Positions 17,502-24,865 of a stretch of 58,532 nt of DNA are shown here, piece by piece (position 1 is the stretch's first letter; every line of letters starts with the position of its first letter). The stretch spans positions 1 to 58,532 of the forward strand of contig VGCC01000012.1 in assembly GCA_016870195.1 (NCBI GenBank), given 5' to 3'. The position numbers and the translations under genes were made by a program. The notes beneath the pieces were generated by a model. That model had not been told where the DNA came from. It searched no databases and saw only the letters and a list, made by a program, of their open reading frames with translations. The DNA comes from Actinomycetota bacterium. Lineage in GTDB: Bacteria; Actinomycetota; Actinomycetes; S36-B12.

Positions 17502-20500
17502 CTAGAAACCGAAGAAGCCACGAATGCGTGCACCTATCGACGAGATGCCAGAGCCAATCCGTCGGACGCCGCGTTTGGTCGCGTTCCACGCTCGCTTCCA
17601 CCAGGGGAGGCGTTGATGCCGAGCAGGTGTCGGTTCGGGGCTCGGACCAGGATCGGGCTGGGGTGCCGGTGCGGGTGCCGGTGCAGGCATTGGTTCGTGA
17701 AAGAGCGACTGCATGGCATCGCCATCCAGCTCCGCATCGTGACCCCCTGCACGCGCGGCTTCGCGCTGTTGCCGCACGCCTGCTTGGCGCGCCAGGCCCG
17801 CTGCCCGATTTTCCTCGGCCTTCTTCTTCTTGTGGTGTTCGCGATTGAACGCTCTCAACGCGCGCGCATTCGGCGCATCCTCACGGTGGCCCGCCAGCGC
17901 CTTAGTCACTAGGTCTGTGCCCGTAGAGACCGCCATGCCCTTGGCGACATCTTGTGCCTCGCCCTTGATTGCGTCTTGGGTTGCGGTGCTCAGGTTCGCC
18001 ATCGTGAGCTTCTTTGGACCGTCTTCCTCCTCTTCATTGAGCCCCAATCTGTCAGCAACGTCCCCGGGGAGCATTCCCACGGCGTCCTTCTTGAGGTCCT
18101 TGCCCGTGTCGCTTCCCATGAGAACCGCACCAGCGCCGCTTGCCGCCGTTGTCAGCGAATCAACCAATTGAGAGCCCAAGCCCTTTGCCTCGGGTGCGTT
18201 GCTACCCGTCCAGTTGACCGCTTGCGCGCGAACCTGCTTGGCACGTTCCCCGGTGGTCAAGTCCTTCTGGCGATCGCGCTGGTCCTGTCCCTCGGCTGCG
18301 CTGTTGGCCACCGCAGAGATTGCCGAACCTGCGCCCTGCATGAGCTTGCCGCCACCCTCGAGGCCGGCCTTGATCGCAACTCCGCCGAGGACGGGGACGG
18401 TGACCGCACTTGCAGTGGACACCCCCTGCTTGATGGCACCACCGGTGGTTACCGCGGCCGCTTTCGCCAACTCGTTGTTGTCGATGTACTTCTGGGCCGT
18501 GTCCGCCGAGCCCTCGGTGACCTCACCGGCGAAGTGGAGAGCATCGCCGAAGGATCGGGTCCCTTGCGCTAGCCGGCCGCCAACGGTCGCTTCCATCTCA
18601 GCCTCCGACACGTTATTGGTGGAGTTCAACCCCCCCACGTAGTGCTTGTCCCCGAGTTTTCTGACGGTCTTGCCCGCGTGCCGATCAACCAGATCCTTCT
18701 CCTCCGCAGCACCCTCGTAGACCCCCTTCCGTGAGTCCTCAAGGTGCTGCTTGATTTGACGTTCCGACGTCGTCAGGCCGGTCTTCTTGGTCAACTTCTG
18801 CTCGGCGCGCTCCGCCTTCGCATCAGCAAGCGCCTTCCGATCAGTCGAATTCAAACCAGTTTTCCGCGTCTCTTCAAGGTCACTCAGCGCGCGACGGCTT
18901 GCGGCGATCTCCTTGTGTTCTTCGGGGGTGATGCCGTAAGCCTCGTCGGAGTCGATATGAGATTTGGCCGACTCGTGCTTTTCCCGCTGCGCTCGCTCCT
19001 CTCGAGTAAGGCCCGTGTCTCTGAACGCCTTCATGTCATCCATCCGCGCTTGGTGACCACTGATCTCGGACTGCTCGGAGTCCGTGAGATCGCGCTTCTC
19101 CTTCTTGGCCTTTGCCTGGATCTTCTTCACCTTCGAACCGAGCTGTTCATGTTCTTTGTGCTCTTCGTCAGTGAAGTGGTGGCTCGAACCACTCCGAGAG
19201 AAGAACTTCATATCTCGGTCTTCTAATCGCGACTTCGAGAGTTGCTTCAACTTCTCCAGTTCGACATCATGAGCTTTCTTCGCATCCGCTCTGCGTAATT
19301 CGGAAAGACCACCTGCACCCAGGTAGCCGGCGATGGATCGCGTGTGCTGGTCATGTAGTGCCTGATCTTGCGCCGAGAGCTTGCCCCCTGAATCCTTGAC
19401 TGCGTTTTCCCCCTTCTCAGTCAGACTCTTGATCTGCCCACGCAACTCTTCACGACGAGTAAGCTCGTCAGGGGTGTAGTTGTCCTGCATGTGCTTACGA
19501 GCCTCAAGATTCTGCTTGGCGCGTTCATCCAAGTCACCGATCTTCGAACTCAGGTCGTCACGTACCGCTTTCTCCTTGTCGCTCAGTTTGGTGCTGTTCA
19601 AAAGTGGTCGCCCGTCTGAGTCAAATCCAGGGAGGACATTGGCCACCGATCGCGCGACGCGATTGATGTCACCCTTGGTACTGCTCTCTGGGCGATCACT
19701 CTCGGAGATCACGTGGCCGCTCTTGGCGAGGTCGCCTGTGACTTCCTCTCCGACGGTGTGATTCATCTCCCACTCGTTCATCGAATCGGCGCCGACCGCT
19801 GCACCCTTGGCACCGAGTCGCAGGTTTGCCGCAACCGCTCTGGCGGCGCTCCCCGCGACCACCCCACCTGTGCCGAGGGCGGCGACAGCCTCATCGCTCG
19901 CACCAGATGCCTTCTTCTTCCGGCGCATGTTCTGCAACTTCACCGCAAGCATGTGAGCGCGCGCCTGTGTCTCCATTTCCTGAGTCGGAGCGGAGAAGGT
20001 TGACTCAGCCAGGGCGCGCTTCTCCTGCACGGACATGGGTGTCCCGGAGTCCTCGGCGGACTTGATCGCTGCCTGAACCTGCTGCTTCTTGGCATGGGTC
20101 TCAGAGGCGTGCTCAAGGCGATGCTCTTCCGCTTCTTTCATCTGCGACGGATCGCCGTGCAGCATCTTGTTGGCCTGCACATCGAGACTCATCTGATCCA
20201 TGGCGGCTTCATTTCGCGCCTGCGCGTCCTTGTACGCGGCTTGGCGCCCTGAGTCTCGTCGCGCATTGGCCATGGAGGTGATCTGCAGGGCATTCGATCC
20301 GAGCTTGGCGGTCTCACCCACGTCGATGGGGGAAAAGGTGTTCGCCACCGCCCCGCTTATCTTGCCCATGTGAGTGTCAAGGGCTTCAGAGCCGGACCGC
20401 GCCATCTCCGCGGCGGACTGGAGACCTTGACCGACGTCTCCACTCACCGGAGCGTGGATGGCACGTTCACGCATCGCCTGCCCGGGACGTAGGCCATCGC

Positions 20501-20666
20501 TCTTAGGGGTATTCACAGATGGCCTGCGCGGGCCAGTCTGGCCCCCTGAACTCGGAGCGGGCGGGGCACTGGACGCTGGCCTGAGTTTCTCCGCATCGTC
20601 TGATGAGGCTGGGACGCCTAGTTTCTGAGCGCTCTCAACGTCAGCGTCGAGAACCGGATCCGGCAT
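17502..20666 (-). CDS. 1,054-residue helical repeat protein: tape-measure or cargo candidate of the eCIS
   Basis: Not assignable to a named family by eye. It has a disordered Pro/Ser-rich N-terminus (1-60), long charged helices and a Lys-rich segment (RRKKKASG). A central block of about 25-27-residue units starts with variants of TGLT-x-x-ER (TGLTREERAQ, GITPEEHKEI, TGLNSTDRKA, TGLTTSERQI). A hydrophobic Ala/Gly/Val stretch follows (AVTVPVLGGVAIKAGLEGGG), then a Pro-rich linker and a basic C-terminal helix ending IGARIRGFFGF. Length, helical periodicity and a hydrophobic patch suit a tape measure, which is otherwise missing from the locus. Polymorphic cargo is the alternative. TACGCT lies six bases before the ATG, so it has its own promoter behind the PAAR-like and membrane-protein genes. 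Confidence 0.65.
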   Translation of the reverse strand: MPDPVLDADVESAQKLGVPASSDDAEKLRPASSAPPAPSSGGQTGPRRPSVNTPKSDGLRPGQAMRERAIHAPVSGDVGQGLQSAAEMARSGSEALDTHMGKISGAVANTFSPIDVGETAKLGSNALQITSMANARRDSGRQAAYKDAQARNEAAMDQMSLDVQANKMLHGDPSQMKEAEEHRLEHASETHAKKQQVQAAIKSAEDSGTPMSVQEKRALAESTFSAPTQEMETQARAHMLAVKLQNMRRKKKASGASDEAVAALGTGGVVAGSAARAVAANLRLGAKGAAVGADSMNEWEMNHTVGEEVTGDLAKSGHVISESDRPESSTKGDINRVARSVANVLPGFDSDGRPLLNSTKLSDKEKAVRDDLSSKIGDLDERAKQNLEARKHMQDNYTPDELTRREELRGQIKSLTEKGENAVKDSGGKLSAQDQALHDQHTRSIAGYLGAGGLSELRRADAKKAHDVELEKLKQLSKSRLEDRDMKFFSRSGSSHHFTDEEHKEHEQLGSKVKKIQAKAKKEKRDLTDSEQSEISGHQARMDDMKAFRDTGLTREERAQREKHESAKSHIDSDEAYGITPEEHKEIAASRRALSDLEETRKTGLNSTDRKALADAKAERAEQKLTKKTGLTTSERQIKQHLEDSRKGVYEGAAEEKDLVDRHAGKTVRKLGDKHYVGGLNSTNNVSEAEMEATVGGRLAQGTRSFGDALHFAGEVTEGSADTAQKYIDNNELAKAAAVTTGGAIKQGVSTASAVTVPVLGGVAIKAGLEGGGKLMQGAGSAISAVANSAAEGQDQRDRQKDLTTGERAKQVRAQAVNWTGSNAPEAKGLGSQLVDSLTTAASGAGAVLMGSDTGKDLKKDAVGMLPGDVADRLGLNEEEEDGPKKLTMANLSTATQDAIKGEAQDVAKGMAVSTGTDLVTKALAGHREDAPNARALRAFNREHHKKKKAEENRAAGLARQAGVRQQREAARAGGHDAELDGDAMQSLFHEPMPAPAPAPAPQPDPGPSPEPTPARHQRLPWWKRAWNATKRGVRRIGSGISSIGARIRGFFGF

Positions 20667-20672
20667 GGCACG

Positions 20673-20678
20673 AGCGTA
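20673..20678 (-). promoter_or_regulatory. -10 element of the 1,054-residue protein gene (leaderless)
   Basis: TACGCT on the minus strand, six bases before the ATG at 20666. Confidence 0.45.
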
Positions 20679-20718
20679 GTTGGGGCGATGACCCCGCGTC
20701 GGGTGCTTTGCTCACGGA

Positions 20719-21630
20719 CTAGGTGGAAGCCGGTGTTCCCGTCGACGCGGTGCCGTCCTTCTGGGAGACCATCCGGTGGTTCATCACCGCACCGATGATC
20801 AGGGAGATCAGGCCGATGCCGATCATGACGGTGACGAAGCCCGGGATGGAGACCGACGCGTCAGCCCCCTGGTCATTGGTGATGGCGAAGGTGAACTGCC
20901 ACCCCGGACTGCCGCTGCTGGTGGGGTCCACGGGGCACGCCCATCCCCCGCACTGGACGGGGACCTGGATGATCGTGAACACGACGTAGGACATCAGCCA
21001 GATGATCGAGGCGAACGCCCAGGTGCGCGATGGTCCGTAGTGCTCGATCAGCCCGTAATCGAGGGCCATCCAGGATTTCGTCCAGATCAGCACCACACCG
21101 ACCAGGAACACGATCAGGACGCACACCACCAGCGCCCACTCGAAAAGGGGGCGACCGAAGACGATTTCGTTCGGGTCCAAGGCCATCTGGCTGGACACGT
21201 GACCGATGAACTCGCGGACAGCGGCGAACCCACCGACGATGGCGGCGAAGATGGCGAAGGCGTAGTGCTGGGGGCGCATTCCTCGCAGCAGGTTGAGGAT
21301 CGGGGCAACACACGCGGCGAACAGGCAGGCACGTTGCAGGATGCCCAACTCACTCGGTGGCATGCCGTATCCCACCTGCTGAGCGACCGCGATGGTGATC
21401 ACGGTGATGACCAGGAGAATCGAGGCGATATTCAGCCACCGGGCGACCCCCACCGCTGCGGTGGGTTCGAGTGAGGAGTCCGGGTCGCTGGCGGCCTGGC
21501 CGGACGAGCCCGGCATCCCGGGGAGTTGCGGGGTCTTGGGAGCCTGTGGGGGCTTGGGCATGGTCGGCATTTTGGGCATCTGCATCGCCCCGGCCGGAAT
21601 CTCGGCTGTGATGGAGCTCAGGAGACCCAT
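20719..21630 (-). CDS. Six-helix DsbB-like membrane protein of the eCIS locus
   Basis: A 303-residue integral membrane protein. A Met/Pro-rich cytosolic N-terminus (MQMPKMPTMPKPPQAPKTPQ) is followed by about six helices. ELGILQRACLFAACVAPIL together with YAFAIFAAIVGGFAAVREF recalls the DsbB pattern (C-P-x-C-x-x-Q-R, then a second helix with A-x-R), but the CxxC positions are S-E-L-G here. An outer loop before the last helix carries two Cys (QCGGWACP). It lies between the PAAR-like tip gene and the 1,054-residue protein on the same strand. A role anchoring the particle at the membrane, or as a membrane-active effector as described for CisA in Streptomyces, is an inference. I have no direct homology to CisA. 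Confidence 0.65.
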   Translation of the reverse strand: MGLLSSITAEIPAGAMQMPKMPTMPKPPQAPKTPQLPGMPGSSGQAASDPDSSLEPTAAVGVARWLNIASILLVITVITIAVAQQVGYGMPPSELGILQRACLFAACVAPILNLLRGMRPQHYAFAIFAAIVGGFAAVREFIGHVSSQMALDPNEIVFGRPLFEWALVVCVLIVFLVGVVLIWTKSWMALDYGLIEHYGPSRTWAFASIIWLMSYVVFTIIQVPVQCGGWACPVDPTSSGSPGWQFTFAITNDQGADASVSIPGFVTVMIGIGLISLIIGAVMNHRMVSQKDGTASTGTPAST

Positions 21631-21682
21631 AGTTCACACACCTTAAATTTCGTCCCACGCATCACATTCATCACTTGGAAAC

Positions 21683-22147
21683 CTAGATCGCTTCGACGTT
21701 CATCGCAGGGGAAGGACCGGTGAGGACGATCGTGCCGGCCCAGAGGCACTCACAGACGCTCCCCTCCGTGAGGATCGGCAGGCCGTCGATGAGCACATTG
21801 CTCGGCGAGATCCACGGGTCGACCACGATCGGGATGCAGGGCGCGGGCACCGGGACACCGAGGGCCGCCGCCGTGAGGGCGATCACCTCCGGATTCAGGG
21901 GTGAGTGGCAGAGGCCGAAGGAGGGAATGTTCACCTCCGGGATGATGTCCAGGATCGTCCCGGCGGGCAGGTCGTTGGCGAAAACCCCCATAGGCTCCAC
22001 GATCAGGACGGACGGAAAGAACCCCATGTCGCAGAACATGGGAGTCCCCAAAACGGCAACCGGACCCGGCATGCCCACCATGCTAGGGTCCCGCCGAGCC
22101 GGTGTCAGCGGATTGATCCGGCGGCAGTCGGACGGGAGTTGATGCAT
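21683..22147 (-). CDS. PAAR-like DUF4280 spike-tip protein
   Basis: A small protein that caps the VgrG-like spike (the Afp10 position of eCIS). The 154 residues match DUF4280: VNIPSFGLCHSPLNPEV, ALGVPVPAPCIPIVVDPW, then a Cys pair in SVCECLWAG and a final ITLTGPS-like strand. These Cys probably bind one metal ion at the tip. GGAGAGG sits three bases before the ATG at 22147 and supports that start, although MVGMPGP at 22081 would give the more usual N-terminus. It diverges from the sheath gene across a 136-bp gap. Confidence 0.85.
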   Translation of the reverse strand: MHQLPSDCRRINPLTPARRDPSMVGMPGPVAVLGTPMFCDMGFFPSVLIVEPMGVFANDLPAGTILDIIPEVNIPSFGLCHSPLNPEVIALTAAALGVPVPAPCIPIVVDPWISPSNVLIDGLPILTEGSVCECLWAGTIVLTGPSPAMNVEAI

Positions 22148-22283
22148 TCACCTCTCCATGTTCGACCTGGCGAAAAATTCGGAATCAAATTGGTCAAACC
22201 GGTTGCTCAACCCACATCATTTTAGAGATGCTTGATTCGGACGGGACGCACGGTGCGTGCCTGACACCCGAGGAGAATGGGAC
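22148..22283. promoter_or_regulatory. Divergent control region between PAAR-like and sheath genes
   Basis: This is the only gap that can hold the promoters of the plus-strand structural operon and the minus-strand tip group. It is locally A/T-rich, includes the palindrome AACCGGTT near 22197 and carries AGGAG (22271-22275) eight bases before the sheath ATG. I cannot fix the -10 and -35 elements with confidence. Confidence 0.4.
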
Positions 22284-23837
22284 ATGCCCACGTATCTATC
22301 CCCTGGCGTTTACATAGAAGAGGTGCCCGCGGGCACCCGCCCGATCGAAGGCGTCGGAACCGCCATCGCCGGTTTCGTCGGTTTCGCTCCGACCGGACCT
22401 CTCAATGAAGCGACGCTCGTCACGAACTGGATCCAGTACGTGGCGAACTTCGGCGACATGGTGGAGGAGTTCGCCCTGGGCAAGGCCGTCTACGGCTTCT
22501 TCAACAACGGCGGTGGCCGTGCCTACATCGTGCGGCTCCCTGCTCCCGGTGACGGAACGTCCGCTTCTCCTGGACTCCCCGTCGGACAACTAGCTCTCAC
22601 CGGTGGCGGCAAGGGTGGCGGCACACCCGCTTTCCAGGTCCGCGCTCTCGATGCGAATGCCGGCGCAATCTCGGTGGATGTCGAGCCCGCTGCCGGGGCA
22701 GCGCCTGACTCCGGCACCTACGACGTCACCGTCTCCAGCGATTCGGGCGCAAAGGAGACGTTCACGGGCGTCACCGCGGGTCCCGGTGCCAAGAACATCG
22801 CCGAACTGATCAACACGGGTTCGCGGCTCATCGAGATCGAGGAACTCGACGTCGCAGCCGCCGACCTCGCAGCGGGCCTCAGCACCGGCACCGTCGCACT
22901 GAGCATCCCCTCAGGCACGGTGGTACCGACCGTCCCCACAGCGGAGGTCATCGGCGATGCAGCCCAGCGCACCGGCTTCGCAGCGTTCGAGGCCCTGGAA
23001 GAGATCACCATGGTGCTGGCTCCCGATCTCGTTGTCGCCCACCGCCAGGGACTGATCGACACCCAAGGCGTGGTCGCCGTGCAGAACGCGATGGTGTCGC
23101 ACTGCGAGCTCATGGGTAACCGCATGGCGATCCTGGACGCCCCCGCCGGACTGACCGCGCAACAGGCATCGGATTGGCGGGAGACCACCACGAACTTCGA
23201 TTCGAAGTTCGCAGTGCTGTACTGGCCATGGATCGAAGTCTTCGACCCCTCCGTCGGACACGACATGCTCTTCCCGCCGTCCGGTCACGTCGCCGGGCTC
23301 TGGAGCCGCAACGACAACACCCGCGGTGTCTTCAAGGCCCCGGCCAACGACGTGCTGCAGGGCGCCGTGGGACTAGAACTCAACGTGACCCGCGGTGAGA
23401 TGGACTTACTCAACCCCGAGGGGGTCAACTCCATCAAGTCCTTCCCGGGTCGCGGCATCCGCGTCTGGGGTGCGCGCACCCTGTCGAGTGATGCGGAGTG
23501 GCGCTACATCAACGTTCGGCGCTACTTCAACTACCTCGAGGAGTCGATCCTCCAGGGAACGCAGTGGTGCGTGTTTGAGCCGAACGACGCGCGCTTGTGG
23601 GGAACCATCACGCGCACGATCAACGCCTTCCTGGTGAACGAATGGCGGACCGGGGCCCTGTTCGGCGCAAAGCCGGAGCAGGCGTTCTTCGTCAAATGCG
23701 ACGGCCAGAACAACACGGCAGAGACGATCGATGCCGGCATGGTGATCATCGAGATCGGTGTTGCACCCGTGAAGCCCGCCGAGTTCGTCATCTTCCGCCT
23801 GTCGCAGTTCTCCGGCGGCGCGTCCGTGAGCGACTAA
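22284..23837 (+). CDS. Contractile tail sheath protein
   Basis: Sheath subunit (Afp2/3/4, phage-tail sheath family), 517 residues. It would polymerise around the tube and drive contraction. The N-terminus MPTYLSPGVYIEEVPAG is the family hallmark. The C-terminal domain has FPGRGIRVWGARTL, EWRYINVRRYFNYLEESI and the closing IEIGVAPVKPAEFVIFRLS, all conserved sheath segments. The ATG at 22284 is set by AGGAG eight bases upstream. Only one sheath gene is present, unlike the three paralogues of Afp/PVC. Confidence 0.97.
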   Translation: MPTYLSPGVYIEEVPAGTRPIEGVGTAIAGFVGFAPTGPLNEATLVTNWIQYVANFGDMVEEFALGKAVYGFFNNGGGRAYIVRLPAPGDGTSASPGLPVGQLALTGGGKGGGTPAFQVRALDANAGAISVDVEPAAGAAPDSGTYDVTVSSDSGAKETFTGVTAGPGAKNIAELINTGSRLIEIEELDVAAADLAAGLSTGTVALSIPSGTVVPTVPTAEVIGDAAQRTGFAAFEALEEITMVLAPDLVVAHRQGLIDTQGVVAVQNAMVSHCELMGNRMAILDAPAGLTAQQASDWRETTTNFDSKFAVLYWPWIEVFDPSVGHDMLFPPSGHVAGLWSRNDNTRGVFKAPANDVLQGAVGLELNVTRGEMDLLNPEGVNSIKSFPGRGIRVWGARTLSSDAEWRYINVRRYFNYLEESILQGTQWCVFEPNDARLWGTITRTINAFLVNEWRTGALFGAKPEQAFFVKCDGQNNTAETIDAGMVIIEIGVAPVKPAEFVIFRLSQFSGGASVSD

Positions 23838-23866
23838 GTCCCACATACCCAGATAGGAGCAAGACA

Positions 23867-24310
23867 ATGGCACTTGTAGGTGGAGACGCACTTACCGCAT
23901 TTTCGTTCGAGTTCTCCGTTGACGGCGTGACGATTCCCAACGTTGTTTCGGTAAACAGCATCAAGAAGACCGCGCCGATCATCGAAACCAAGTCGATGAC
24001 CCCGACCGGCCAGTACGTCAACCAGAAGATGTACGGCACGCACCAGTCAGGTGAGATGAGCATCACCGTGCTCAACACCGGTGACTCGAGCGTGACCTCG
24101 TGGATCATGGACGGCCTCTCCGGAAACCAGTCCTCTGGCCGGAAGTCGGCCACGTTGGTCTACAAGGACACCACCGGAGCGACAATCACGACCATGACGT
24201 TCGGCCAGGTGCTGGTCAGCGAGGTCGACTACGGCAACACCACCGCAGGTGAACCCAGTGCGATCCAGATGACGATCACGCTGAGCTTTGTCGAGCTGAA
24301 GGTGTCGTAG
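23867..24310 (+). CDS. Inner tube protein (Hcp/gp19-like)
   Basis: A 147-residue tube subunit of the T4 gp19-like/Afp1-5 family. It stacks as hexameric rings inside the sheath and carries cargo. Family features are FSVDGVTIPNVVSVN, the helix-strand segment QYVNQKMYGTHQSGEM and the final MTITLSFVELKVS. TAGGAG lies eight bases before the ATG. It directly follows the sheath gene. It is the only tube gene in the window, so a separate baseplate-initiator tube protein is not seen. Confidence 0.94.
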   Translation: MALVGGDALTAFSFEFSVDGVTIPNVVSVNSIKKTAPIIETKSMTPTGQYVNQKMYGTHQSGEMSITVLNTGDSSVTSWIMDGLSGNQSSGRKSATLVYKDTTGATITTMTFGQVLVSEVDYGNTTAGEPSAIQMTITLSFVELKVS

Positions 24311-24320
24311 CGGACTGAAC

Positions 24321-24710
24321 ATGACCGCGCCCACTGAGACGTTCCAGACGGCGTTCGACTTCGTCCTCCCCCGTGGATACGTCGACGCCAGCGGTGCCAT
24401 TCATCGCGAGGGAACGATGCGTCTCGCGACGGCACGGGACGAGCTCATGCCGTTGCTCGATCCCAAGGTCCGGGATAACTCGGCGTTCCTCTCGCTGGTG
24501 TTGCTCTCCCGCGTCGTCACTCGGCTGGGCGCACTGCCCACCATCGACGATCAGGTCATGGGTGGGATGTGGGCAACAGATCTGGCATTCCTGCAGGACC
24601 TCTATCGGCAGATCAACTCCGAGGGGCACACACTCATCGAAGTCACCTGCCCGTCGTGTTCCTCCAACTTTGCGGTGGACCTGGCAGGTGGTGGCCTGGG
24701 GGAAGCATGA
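24321..24710 (+). CDS. Small eCIS tail-assembly protein
   Basis: A 129-residue protein of the kind that regularly follows the tube gene in actinobacterial eCIS loci. It contains LPRGYVDASGAIHREGTMRL, LDPKVRDN and DLYRQINSEGHTL segments and ends with a short Cys pair, CPSCSS. It resembles phage tail assembly proteins. The exact role, perhaps chaperoning tube or tape, is not established. The stop overlaps the next start as ATGA. Confidence 0.75.
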   Translation: MTAPTETFQTAFDFVLPRGYVDASGAIHREGTMRLATARDELMPLLDPKVRDNSAFLSLVLLSRVVTRLGALPTIDDQVMGGMWATDLAFLQDLYRQINSEGHTLIEVTCPSCSSNFAVDLAGGGLGEA

Positions 24711-24865
24711 CGTCCGGGGCCGACGTGCTCTGGGACGAGATCGGGTTCCTGGCGTTTCATCTGAACTGGTCGCTCGACGACCTCCTAGATCTCCCGCACG
24801 GCGTCCGGCAGCGGCTCGTGGACCAGGCGCGTGCCCTCGCTCGAGATAGAGATGCGTATGGCTGA
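24707..24865 (+). CDS. DUF6760-like small eCIS protein
   Basis: A 52-residue protein with the compact helical pattern FLAFHLNWSLDDLLDLPHG and RLVDQA. It matches the DUF6760 type found between the tail-assembly protein and the eCIS-core gene. It overlaps both neighbours: four bases with the gene before and eight with the gene after. Function unknown. Confidence 0.7.
   Translation: MTSGADVLWDEIGFLAFHLNWSLDDLLDLPHGVRQRLVDQARALARDRDAYG

Noticed and set aside
21905-22225. Plus-strand frame overlapping the PAAR-like gene
   Set aside because: It is antisense to the DUF4280 protein, which is supported by motif and ribosome-binding site.
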